Positions 56,801 through 64,000 of a stretch of 64,000 bases of DNA are shown here, one piece after another. The notes below the pieces were generated by a model, which worked only from the letters and a program-made list of their open reading frames with translations, made no database searches and had not been told where the DNA came from. The stretch is from Anthonomus grandis grandis (Eukaryota > Arthropoda > Insecta > Coleoptera > Curculionidae), in assembly GCF_022605725.1 (NCBI RefSeq), contig NC_065548.1:13425644-13489643 (forward strand), read 5' to 3'. Both the position numbers and the translations under genes were made by a program. The number at the start of each line of letters is the position of its first letter. Position 1 is the first letter of the stretch.

Positions 56801-58792
56801 GATTCTTTTTATTATTAATACAACGTGAAAAAAAGTTCTTTCCAATTAAGGTTTATATTTAATATTAGAACGATATATAGGAGGCACAGGTAATTTAAAA
56901 TTATATTTTTAATTTTAAGTACTGATTCTTAAATAATTGAATTTTTTGGTTTAAATATTAGGTAATTTATTTTATTTATATTAATCTTAAAATTATTACG
57001 TAACAACCAGTTCGAGTATTCTAAAAGACCTTAATTTATTTAAAAGAGGGAAGTGGCTGTGTTGCTCGAAGGACAATACAAATTAATCAAACCAGATGGA
57101 TTCAGAGGAATTTTATTTTAAAAAGCTTAGCAGAGCGCTTTCGGCGTATGAGCCATCATCAGTGCTAACTGAAATAAGTTGGGTGTTATATGCGTAAAAA
57201 ACATTATAGTTAAAGGTGATCGAATGGAATGTACTCACTTGTCAGTTAAGCCCAGAAGGTTACCATAGTGGGAACACATTTGATATTATTAAAATTATGC
57301 ATAACATTTAGACACACTTAAGACTATACAGAACACTAAATAGGACGAACAGTACTGATGACTATTGATGGGTGATTATGATGATGGCTCATATGCCGAA
57401 AGCGCTCTGCTAAGCTTTTAAAATAAAATTGCTCTGTATACATCTGGTTTGATTAATTTGTATTGCTTAATTTATTTGTTTTCTAATAGTTTTTCATTGT
57501 AACCATAGCATAGAATTGCGCTTTTAACGCTGCCACTCTTAACCTAACTACATATAGGGAGTATAGCAGGGGTCCAAGCACAGATCCCTGTGGTGCTCCA
57601 CAAATTGTAAATAATTCCTTAAATGCCAAAATTTTTTAAGCAATATATCAAAATTAACCAAATCAATTGCCTTCTTTAAATCTATAAATACATCAGTTCC
57701 TCTGCTATCTAGCTCAACACCAATTTAAAAAAAAAATCTTTTTTTAAAATTAAATCTACTGTTGGGTTTAACGCGCTACTTTACTTAATAAACCCATATT
57801 GAATATAATAAACATATTTACCTATAAATTGAAAAATAATGCTCTCTTCTTGGACTTTATATGAGATTTTAAGACTTCAATTGCATCGAAAATATCCATT
57901 AAATTCATTTTTAGACCATTATTCACTGAACTTAAATAATTATTCCCAAAACAAGTTAAAAAAAATAGCAAACATATGCCTTATTTTATTTAGCAGTAAT
58001 ATTTGATTGATTTTTCTCTTGAAAACATTTAATATTTGATCAATAGGTAATTAGCATTTCATACTTATGTATTAAATCAGAATATTTGGCATATTTTCTA
58101 TAGTTTATAGTTTTCATGCTAGATATTTCCAAATATCTTAATCCACACTGAAAAATTGGAAATACTTCTTACCGTAAGAGCAAGTCCCCTCTTCTGCAAA
58201 TGATTAGCCGGCTGGGGCTGTAGCCTTATATGCGTAACAGTCTGTTGCGATTGCTGCTGCTGTGGTTGTGCAGCCCTTTGGGTAACCACCACCGGCGTTC
58301 CCGCGATGATCTGTTGAGGCTGTAGACTGCTCGTTTGGTCTAAAACACAAACAATTACGAAACAATTCTAAAACAAGCAAAAACAATTTATTTTACCGGT
58401 AGTAATAATAGTTCTTTGACCATTTGGAGCCGTCGCGAGCAACGGAGGCACTGGCCTTAAGGTCTGAGTGGTAATGTATTGCGGGGTGACCAACTGAGGT
58501 GCCACTGCTTGCTGGGTTTGTTGAGGCTAAAATAAAAAATTGAAAATTTACAGCCCTGAGGGCGATAAAAAAATCGAAATTTCGAAATATTGCAGAAAAC
58601 TGACCTGTTGGGCCGGTTGCAGCTGTATATGTTGCACCGGTGCAGCGGTCGATTGTAACTGCGGTGTCGGGGGCGTAATCGAGGCGGCCTGGGGCGTCGG
58701 CGGCGTCAATTGTGTCACCACGGGCGTCGCCTTCGCGACACTTGGGGTCGCTGGCGTCGCCGGCGGAGAGTTGATATTTGATGGCGTCGTTG
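41848..58792 (-). CDS. NELFA: NELF-A (negative elongation factor A), last four exons, partial
   Basis: Minus-strand exons 58605-58792, 58397-58526, 58173-58339 and 41848-42168, all with GT-AG borders and matching phases. NELF-A is a subunit of the complex that, with DSIF, pauses RNA polymerase II near promoters. The first three exons are rich in P, Q and T (TPPTPQAASITPPTPQ; QPQQIIAGTPVVV), as in the middle region of insect NELF-A. Exon 3 here ends HLQKRGLALT and exon 4 continues REQMLEAQDMFRTANKVTRP, EKALILGFMAGSRDNPCPHL and FQMNYNNGEWKRIKKYR, the conserved C-terminal block. The stop is at 41848-41850. The last intron is 16 kb. The N-terminal domain and earlier exons lie beyond the right edge. 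Identification rests mainly on the highly conserved C-terminus. Confidence 0.93.
42158..42278 (-). repeat. NELF-A last splice acceptor region, source of a duplicated segment
   Basis: This 121-bp stretch holds the start of the last exon (CGTGAACAAAT), its acceptor (TTTTTTTTCAG) and about 110 bp of intron. A near-identical copy lies at 59506-59626 in an upstream intron of the same gene, in the same orientation. Confidence 0.85.
44451..44517 (+). other. Intron 1 of the mariner-like transposase
   Basis: Donor CACAG|GTATAAT, acceptor TTTTTTTGCATATAG|ATTTC. Splicing restores the reading frame through the helix-turn-helix to linker region. Confidence 0.72.
45028..45079 (+). other. Intron 2 of the mariner-like transposase
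   Basis: Donor GGCAAG|GTAATTT, acceptor ACTTGCAG|ATCGCC. It lies between WPAR and SPDLT, directly before the third catalytic block. The related copy at 59-62 kb has no intron here and reads straight through. Confidence 0.75.
47451..48590. other. Intronic region with a possible degenerate repeat and one exon-like stretch
   Basis: At 47890-48180 the motif CTGACRCRCTCGAATWA recurs about four times amid T-rich runs, perhaps a decayed tandem repeat. At 48230-48310 a plus-strand stretch reads PNLLNPIGPHDALVTANSAS between TTTTAG and GGTTTG, like a small exon. I do not recognise it. Confidence 0.35.
48590..51130 (+). mobile_element. LINE with ORF1-like, endonuclease and RT remnants
   Basis: Plus-strand order: an ORF1-like region (NISITGLIKDT at about 48607; KFLNASATKVEFEMIKHYER; AKQLVRNVGYKFMWQRDGTV at about 48890), endonuclease (LKHNDYNILDLAWL at about 49130), then RT: DFRPISILPTLSQIVKRGLK (about 50125), KVTDGIIQASDKSDLTALIL (about 50270), DYSNAFDKLNPQLLLAIL and FYANDTQIY (about 50510). 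The catalytic YADD reads YAND. It is riddled with stops. It is antisense to NELF-A. Confidence 0.72.
51477..51939 (+). pseudogene. THAP-containing transposase remnant
   Basis: The ATG at 51477 opens MAPLGKINQCAYRGCNNVRK, with the Cys-x(4)-Cys-type start of a THAP zinc finger, followed by a frameshift near VLSF. The finger is cut short and the frame runs into AT-rich text with LCPQHIDKFLHLLIKTLIYN and finally KSNYKPHRKLSILSTKINPN, which resembles the C-terminal end of P-element/THAP9 transposases. The catalytic middle is absent, as in an internally deleted copy. THAP start moderately sure; C-terminus less so. Confidence 0.5.
52060..53460 (+). mobile_element. LINE reverse transcriptase remnant inside the P-like element
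   Basis: 52190-52414 reads FAAAVFCDFSKDFDSVNHGM, the first RT block. 52418-52648 has GPILFLLYINDLASLQIRG, then FADDTTILWADNNKSTL (the catalytic FADD box, intact) and KQWFDANLLSLNIDKT. The C-terminal end (SSPRFKKSLTKLLNSKYF, about 53250) follows after several stops. Confidence 0.72.
53520..55680. repeat. Two diverged ~1.1-kb direct repeats
   Basis: Blocks recur in the same order about 1090 bp apart: TGCAAATGGCCAACATGGCG / TGCAAATGGTCAATATAGCG, AATAACGCCAGAAAAAAA, TTTGCCAAATTTCA, CATCCTGTATAATCGCGATG / CGTCCTGTATAACCGTGATG, and TTGGTAAGTAATTATTTGTT. No coding content is apparent. They may be the subterminal part of the P-like element. Confidence 0.75.
55890..56400. other. Intronic AT-rich stretch
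   Basis: No gene, RNA or element recognised; it has one poly(A) run near 56300. Confidence 0.35.
57127..57168 (-). ncRNA. Hammerhead ribozyme motif
   Basis: On the minus strand: UUAGCA pairs perfectly with UGCUAA (6-bp stem I); core CUGAUGA; extra U; stem II GGC/GCC with loop UCAUAC; GAA; self-complementary stem III AGCGCU; cleavage base C. All conserved bases are in place. It is the best closed copy in the window. Confidence 0.8.
57378..57413 (+). ncRNA. Broken hammerhead motif
   Basis: The right arm keeps UGAUGA, the extra U, stem II, GAA, AGCGCU and UGCUAA, but the conserved C before UGAUGA is A (57378) and the 5' strand of stem I is missing because the arm ends here. It should be inactive in cis. 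Confidence 0.65.
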
Positions 58793-58799
58793 CTAAAAA

Positions 58800-59036
58800 C
58801 AAATAATAAAATTTTATTTACAATGTATACTAAACTTATTCATAAATAAAAGAATGACTATTACAGAAATCAAATTAATGTTAATAGGAATGATATAAAA
58901 GCCCTCTATAAAATAATAAAAGATGCAACCTATGAGAGTGAGGAACATACTGCTAAAATAAACATAAAAAAATGTTACTGGTCTTATTTTTGATAATTTG
59001 TATGACATGCCTCATTTTTGTAGTAGTCATTATATA
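58800..59036 (+). mobile_element. LINE fragment left of a mariner-like element
   Basis: The plus strand reads NDIKALYKIIKDATYESEEH, similar to the pre-RT linker of LINEs, and resumes with RT blocks beyond 62226. The intervening 3.2 kb is a mariner-like element. Weak on its own; the continuation supports it. Confidence 0.45.
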
Positions 59037-59505
59037 CGGTGTTCAGTTAAGGGTTACTATCTATATCTCAAGAACCCTTAACCTTTGGCTATTGGAAAGC
59101 TGAGTAAATTTTACGTGACTTCGTTTTAAGCCAAATTTTCATTCGATCAATAATAAGGGTCGAAGAAACAAATAAATGTTGTCATGTCTTTAAAATCGCT
59201 ATATCTTGTACACTTCTTAACCAATTTTAATGACCATGGTGTCATATGAAAAATAATTTTCATCTCTTTTAATGGATTTTTGCAGTAACATAAGTTAGTT
59301 TTCAAAAAAGAAATTAGATGGAACTATTCACTGTTAGGTTTTTCCTGAAATGTTTCTAAAATTTCAAATGGACGGGAACGATTGATCTTACAAATTATAA
59401 AATCTCCATTTTGGCGAATATCACATATCGATATCTTTATTCGTTTGTTGTTGCCAAATAACTGTTAATAATAAACGCAAAAACGTTACAAGAAAGAGGC
59501 ATTCA

Positions 59506-59626
59506 ATTTGTTCACGCTGAAAAAAAAAATGTGAAAAAGTTTATTAAAAGTAAATTTCCCAAGCCATCGGTTTTGAGAAGAACGCAAAACGTAAAGGTAA
59601 TTGACTAAAATTCAACAAGAAAAATT
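59506..59626 (-). repeat. Copy of the NELF-A last splice acceptor region
   Basis: Near-identical to 42158-42278 in the same orientation, with a few substitutions and 1-bp indels. It includes 11 bases of exon (CGTGAACAAAT) preceded by a long pyrimidine tract and CAG, so it carries a complete acceptor in the intron upstream of exon 58605-58792. A perfect palindrome (59625-59661) abuts its end. Confidence 0.85.
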
Positions 59627-59661
59627 TAATTAACTTTCTTCCTCGAAGAAAGTTAATTAAA
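59625..59661. repeat. Perfect 16-bp-arm palindrome
   Basis: TTTAATTAACTTTCTT, loop CCTCG, then AAGAAAGTTAATTAAA. It starts exactly where similarity to the NELF-A intron ends, as expected if a copying error turned back on its own strand. Confidence 0.7.
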
Positions 59662-59689
59662 AATACACATTACGTGTGTATTTTGAGTG

Positions 59690-61830
59690 CTTATTGATAG
59701 TAAGCTTTGCAGTACCCTAATCGGACGCATCAGTCCAACCAACTTCGACTCAAATAAGGTTCGAGACGAATGAGACGTATATCATAAACGTTTTATCATA
59801 TATAAATGTTGACCCTCATGCTAGTATTCGCGAAATTTCCACGAATTTGGTTCCAACTTTCAGTTGGTTTCATTCATAAAATTTTGATGGATTTTAACAT
59901 GCATCGCTACCATATTGTTTTGCACCAGGCTTTACTGGACGCAGATTTCGTCAACCGCTTAAATTATTATCATTCCTTATCATGTTAAAAAGCGATTCTT
60001 GATTGAGAAGAACGGTCGTCGTTTGTTGGATGAAGTACTTTGGACAGGTGAAGCCTCATTTACCAGTAATAATACAGTAAACCTGCGAGCGAACTCTCCT
60101 AACTCGATAGAAAGAAAATTTCTTTCTATTATAGAAAAAAAGTCTAAACTCTACTCTCAATCGCAACTGGCTTCGATCGGGTAGAGTTCGGGTTGCCGTC
60201 GGCAACCTTCGGAATAGAAATATAGAAAGAGGTTGTATGGTCTTGCTATTACTTTCGTGTCTTTTTAGTACATTGAAAAAGAGATGTATTTATCTTTGTT
60301 GTGGGGATGTTTCTGTAGCAGATTTGAAAATCAACGAATTCTCATATTAGACCATTAAGCCCCATTGTGCAAGGACCAACGTTTTTAAGAAGTGATAAAG
60401 GGAATAGGGTCGGCTTGAAAGTTATTCTAAATGAAACTTACTAATTAAATAAAGAATAGTATTTTATTAGAAAATGTTAAACCATAAAAGTCCACAAAAA
60501 AATTACTTACTTAAATCACTTGGTTACAACAGATAATTAGGGTTTTATTGCGGTTAAAAGATCAACGGTATATCTTTGAGTGAACTATAATTTGTTAACT
60601 ACTTTTTTCAGGTTTAAAACGATCATTAAGTTTATAAGGCCATATAGTTTATCCACGCTTATTTACGCCCCGAAATTGGGAAATTCCCAGTGATTCCACA
60701 GAAGGGAATAAAATGGGTTTTATTACTCTTCACAAATTTTGAAAATATTATATATATAACCCTTTTATCCTTAATTCAATCGTTTGTTCTTTCTCTTCCA
60801 TTTCTAAGGCAAAATTAATAATATTATTATCTTAAATCTATATTTTAAGACAAATATTAAAATAAAAATTTAATAGTAAATATATTTAAATAAAAAAAAA
60901 GAAAATATATTAAGCTATTATAAATACACACTAGGAAAGATATAAGATAAAATTAGGAGGATCCATCATAAAATTCGCCGTCTTATTGATACCTAAAATT
61001 ACTTCAAAAATCTATAAGAAAACTTTTCCCTTATCGGCATCCCTTATGGATATAGAATGAAAACAGAAACAATAACAAAGCATACTTATTACTTAAAAGA
61101 TCGATAATGTCGAATGACATTTCAGTAATTGACATTGGGGGCTGTGAAAAATCCCATTAGCTATAAAAATAGGCTAATGTTTGTAGATTGGGTAGTATAA
61201 GAATGTCTAAAGCCGAACGATGCCGAGTGACACAGAGAAAAGGTTAGCGAGTGCTAATCGCGCATAGAAAGATATTTTCTTTCTATATTTTTTCTTGTCT
61301 ATTTCTATGTTTATTGAGTTAGAGAGTGCTGCTTCTGCACAACATCCATTACTGGTGTGATAATAATCCTTACTGTAAGCATGAAGTTGACCATCAACAT
61401 CGTTGCACACTGAATATATGGTGCACTTGTTGAAGGAAAGATCGGCCCTTTTATTTTTTATAGAACTCTAAATGGTGAATTATACCTTCAATTTTTCACC
61501 CTCATGACAAGAAATTTATGATTTTAATACGATGGGTGTCCTGCCCATTTGGCGAACCAGGTGCGTCACTACCTTGACCTGCAGTTCCCTTTCAGGTGGA
61601 TTGGAAGAGGAAGTTTATTTCCTTGCCCTTCCAGGTCTTCAGACTTAACTTGTCTCGTTTTTTATTTATAGGGAAGAATAAAAGATCCCGTTTTCGAAAC
61701 ACGACCAACAACATGAAAAAATATAACCGGGAGAACGGCTATAAAGAGCATATCCGCGGCGAAAATTAAAACTGCTGTCTCGTCAACACAACAAATGCTG
61801 TACCGGTGTTTTCAGAATGATAGAAAACAT
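59690..61830 (+). pseudogene. mariner-like transposase pseudogene, interrupted
   Basis: Readable pieces: HASIREISTNL and HRYHIVLHQALLDADFVNRL (59815-59965), LLDEVLWTGEASFTSNNTVN (60025-60080; the first catalytic Asp has become Gly), then after the insertion HNIHYW (from 61339), DHQHRC, VEGKIGPFIFYRTLNGE (61428), YDGCPAHLANQV (second Asp, 61530), WIGRGSLFPCPSRSSDLTCL (61597) and FYL, a stop, GRIKDPVFETR. Many stops. It shares the TCL-FYLWGRIK block with the transposase at 44-45 kb and so belongs to a related family. Confidence 0.72.
60087..61334. mobile_element. 1.25-kb insertion with short inverted ends and 4-bp duplication
   Basis: CTGC flanks it (60083-60086 and 61335-61338). Removing the insert and one CTGC joins the transposase frame as VNLHNIHYW without a break, which fixes the borders. 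The ends GAGCGAACTCTCCTAACTCG and inverted AAGCAGCACTCTCTAACTCA are alike. Inside each end is a small palindrome, ATAGAAAGAAAATTTCTTTC and ATAGAAAGATATTTTCTTTC. No transposase is visible; the class is unknown. Confidence 0.72.
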
Positions 61831-62225
61831 TTTGAAAGTGCGTAATTTGTCTGAAAATTTTCTTCTTGCTGTGTTACCTATTGTAGATTATATTTCATAT
61901 GATACCTTGTTCATTAAAATTGGTTAAGAAGTGTAAAAGACATTTAAAGCAATTTAAATATGACAACATTTGTTAACCTCAACCTTATTATTGATCTAAT
62001 AAAAATTTGGATAAAACCGATTTCATTAAAAATTTTATCAGCTTTTCAATGGCATTATCAAACTTAAATCTTAATGTAGTAATATTGGTGAAATTTTAAA
62101 TTTGTATTTTTATTGTATGCAAAGTTAAACATATTTTTAGACTATTTCTCGTTGCCATTTTGGGTATGAATTTTTTTTCCTAATTGGCTAGGGTCAAGGA
62201 GTCTTGAGATATAAGTATCGCTCAA

Positions 62226-63800
62226 TAATGTTAGTGTTATCAGTAATTTTGGAAAGATTCTGGAAAAATGCATCAAGAACAGATTAATACAGTTTTTAAA
62301 TCATAATAAAATTATGTCAAAGAATCAATGGTTTCTACACTTTAATAACTGAAGTAGTCAATAACTTGAATTTAAATAAATCAAAGGCATCAAACCCTGG
62401 GGCGTATATTTAATACCAATTTTAAACCTTTGCAAGTGTACCTTATATTAACTTTTTAAGTTTTTTCTGTGTCTGGCTTTTTTTCAGAACTATTTCCTTT
62501 TAGTACCCCTGATGATGGACACCACTGTGTCCGAAACATGTAGGGAATTTTAAATAACTAAATGTTTAATAAATAATTGGAGTGAGACTGCAGGATTTTC
62601 ATTTTACCCTAACCTACAACTCCACTGCAAGTATGGACTATTTCTTTACTATTATTCAAAAACTATTTTCGGAAAGGCTACAAATAGTTAGACTAAATAG
62701 AATTGAATTGCATTGTTTTGGGTTCAATACTTTTCATAATATGATTATATATTTATTTGATATATGAGATCAAACCTATTACAAAAAAATTATATAACAA
62801 AAATAAAAAATTGGACATTATTACTTAGTAACTTAACTAACCATGAATATTTTAGAAATACCCCAGGATCATCATTCTCCCAAAAGGCATCCGCAATGTT
62901 AAAATCACCAAAAATATAAAAATTATACTGAGCATATTGTTGTTTGTGAACGTTTATATTAATTCATTGTTGAAGTTGAGAACTAAGGGCTTAGTCATTT
63001 CTTATGCTGATGATACTGCAGATCAGAGGAGTCTTGGGAGAAAGTTAAAAATTAAGTTTAAATTTGACAAAAACCATGTATGTTTTGTTAAAACTAAACC
63101 ATGTACCTTTTCCCTAACTAAGCCTATATAACTTCATTGATATTGGAACACATAGTATCAAAGAAGCAGCACATATTTTAAAATCATAATTTTCAAATAT
63201 TTGGAAATCATAAGTGATCATATATAATTGATTGAACATCTGTGGCAACTTCATATTGATTGTGTGTCAAAGAAAATACGCATTTTAATACAGAAATTTT
63301 ATCTGTTTATGGGCTTTTTAATTAGGAGCAATTTGGTTAGTTTATAAATCACTAGTTGAATCTGACATATGGTATTTTGGTTTAGAAAGGACTCTACAAT
63401 AATGCTTTATACCAGGTAAATATAATTCAAAAATACATTCTTAAATTTATATATAAACAATATAGATTGTACCCAACAGAACTTCTTTTCAATGTAAATC
63501 TTGGAATCTTGGAAGGTCCATGTATGTGTTTAACATTTGTAATTACATACATGAACCTAGAAATACTTTCTATATGACTAGGACACACAATCACAACACA
63601 AGAGTCTAACAGATGAGACAGATTTCACTTCCCCTTAGTAATAGTACTTTGAATTTTAAGTATATTAATTATATTGGTCCAAAATCATATTATGTATAAT
63701 ATGTATATCAATTAGATGCTACAAAAATATAAATCAATTTAACAAGCAAATAGTTTTTGAAAAATAGAATCAGGATGAAAAATTATTCACTCACAATTAA
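62226..63800 (+). mobile_element. LINE remnant, RT and C-terminal part
   Basis: The plus strand reads SVISNFGKILEKCIKNRLIQ (62235-62300), later VYINSLLKLRTKGLVISYAD with the intact catalytic YADD (62950-63015), and near 63340-63560 a decayed thumb and C-terminal region (SLVESDIWYFGLERT). Stops are frequent. A Penelope-like repeat fragment with a hammerhead (about 62460-62640) lies between the first two blocks. Confidence 0.6.
62506..62545 (+). ncRNA. Hammerhead ribozyme motif in a Penelope-like terminal repeat fragment
   Basis: Stem I CCC/GGG; core CUGAUGA (62509-62515); extra U; stem II GGACAC/GUGUCC with loop CACU; GAA (62533-62535); self-complementary stem III ACAUGU; cleavage base A62542. 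The surrounding ~180 bp reads as a third, unrelated repeat family; only one copy is present. Confidence 0.72.
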
Positions 63801-64000
63801 TTGTTAAAAATGGATCTTTTTTGAATGTATATTATTTTATTTAGTTAGTCTTGTTATGGATGCTTATTTATGGATCCATAAAATAATACTAACATAGTTT
63901 TCTAATAAAAATATTAGAGAACTTTTGAATATATGGGACATACAGATGTTCAAAACATCTAAATGCTTAGTGAGATTTTATCGAATGTTTAGGTTATTTT

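Larger units (their letters stand above)
57042..57465 (-). mobile_element. Second inverted-repeat retro-insertion with hammerhead motifs
   Basis: A perfect 12-bp target duplication, CTTAATTTATTT, flanks it (57030-57041 and 57466-57477). A unique 32-base tail (57042-57073) lies at the left, then two inverted arms of about 90 bp (57074-57162 and 57379-57465) around a ~215-bp centre. The layout is the mirror image of the insertion at 18048-18401, though the two share no sequence beyond the ribozyme core. The left arm has a full hammerhead; the right arm is cut inside its core. Confidence 0.8.
56400..58100 (-). mobile_element. LINE remnant split by a hammerhead-bearing insertion
   Basis: On the minus strand, 57480-57790 gives GTDVFIDLKKAIDLVNFDIL and, in another frame, CGAPQGSVLGPLLYSLYVV, both RT blocks. 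Beyond the insertion the minus strand reads EYSNWLLRNNFKINIK (about 57000), like the WLxxNKLxINxxKT block. The order fits one LINE cut by the insertion at 57042-57465. Confidence 0.55.
59038..62225 (+). mobile_element. mariner-like element with long inverted repeats, split by a 1.25-kb insertion
   Basis: Left-arm blocks (TATATCTCAAGAACCCTTAA; TACACTTCTTAACCAATTTT, then TGACCATGGTGTCATATGAA) recur inverted at the right (61880-62215). Between the arms lies a decayed transposase related to the one at 44-45 kb. The left part also contains a 121-bp copy of a NELF-A splice acceptor region. A different element occupies 60087-61334. The right end is worn, so its border is approximate. Confidence 0.72.

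Noticed and set aside
58540..58806. 88-aa Cys/Gly/Val-rich open frame on the plus strand
   Set aside because: It is the antisense of the PQT-rich NELF-A exon at 58605-58792, whose splice sites and phases fit the minus strand.
1..64000. tRNA genes, rRNA genes and CRISPR arrays
   Set aside because: No clear tRNA B-box (GGTTCGAATCC-like) with a matching A-box and cloverleaf, no rRNA text and no regularly spaced direct repeats with unique spacers were seen.

Overview
The window looks like a piece of an insect nuclear chromosome, probably a beetle (the order is an inference; no marker gene settles it). It is very AT-rich, it has intron-split genes with GT-AG introns, and most of it is transposable-element (TE) debris at many stages of decay. 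I see no bacterial, organellar or viral genes, no tRNA or rRNA genes and no CRISPR array.

Three conserved host genes are supported exon by exon. NKAP (minus strand, 19592-23058, three exons, 317 aa) is an RS-rich transcription and splicing factor. TMEM230 (plus strand, 24030-30060, three exons, 123 aa) is a two-pass membrane protein of vesicle traffic and diverges from NKAP. NELF-A (minus strand, 41848-58792, last four exons; the 5' exons lie beyond the right edge) is a subunit of the negative elongation factor. Their coding exons add up to only about 2 kb. Their large introns (2.5 kb in NKAP, 5.6 kb in TMEM230, 16 kb in NELF-A) are stacks of nested TEs.

Layout. 0.5-1.6 kb: LINE remnant. 3.9-6.6 kb: decayed mariner next to the 3' half of a Tigger-type gene with a PHD finger. 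8.4-13.8 kb: one Tigger/pogo element nested inside another. 14.9-19.3 kb: two tandem duplications carrying truncated copies of the NKAP 3' end and a degenerate ~31-bp repeat. 19.6-23.1 kb: NKAP with a LINE in intron 2. 23.2-23.9 kb: MITE in the NKAP/TMEM230 intergenic space. 24.0-30.1 kb: TMEM230, with a piggyBac element inside a LINE in intron 2. 30.7-32.8 kb: mariner-like element with ~0.5 kb inverted repeats. 37.6-40.0 kb: MITE and an internally deleted Tigger remnant. 40.8-41.3 kb: Harbinger-like short element. 41.8-58.8 kb: NELF-A; its long intron holds a LINE split by a mariner-like element with ~0.8 kb inverted repeats and a spliced transposase gene, another LINE, a THAP-bearing P-like element and a LINE split by a hammerhead-bearing insertion. 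58.8-63.8 kb: LINE split by a mariner, itself split by a 1.25-kb insertion.

The most unusual signal is a set of hammerhead ribozyme motifs. Four complete copies and one broken copy share the same architecture: CUGAUGA, one extra U, stem II, GAA, a six-base self-complementary stem III and a closing stem I. Two insertions carry them in head-to-head arms, each insertion flanked by a 12-bp target-site duplication. This points to Penelope-like or retrozyme-like retroelements. Other notable signals are copies of the terminal-repeat core arranged as palindromes inside several Tigger elements, and a copy of the final NELF-A splice acceptor placed in an upstream intron of the same gene.
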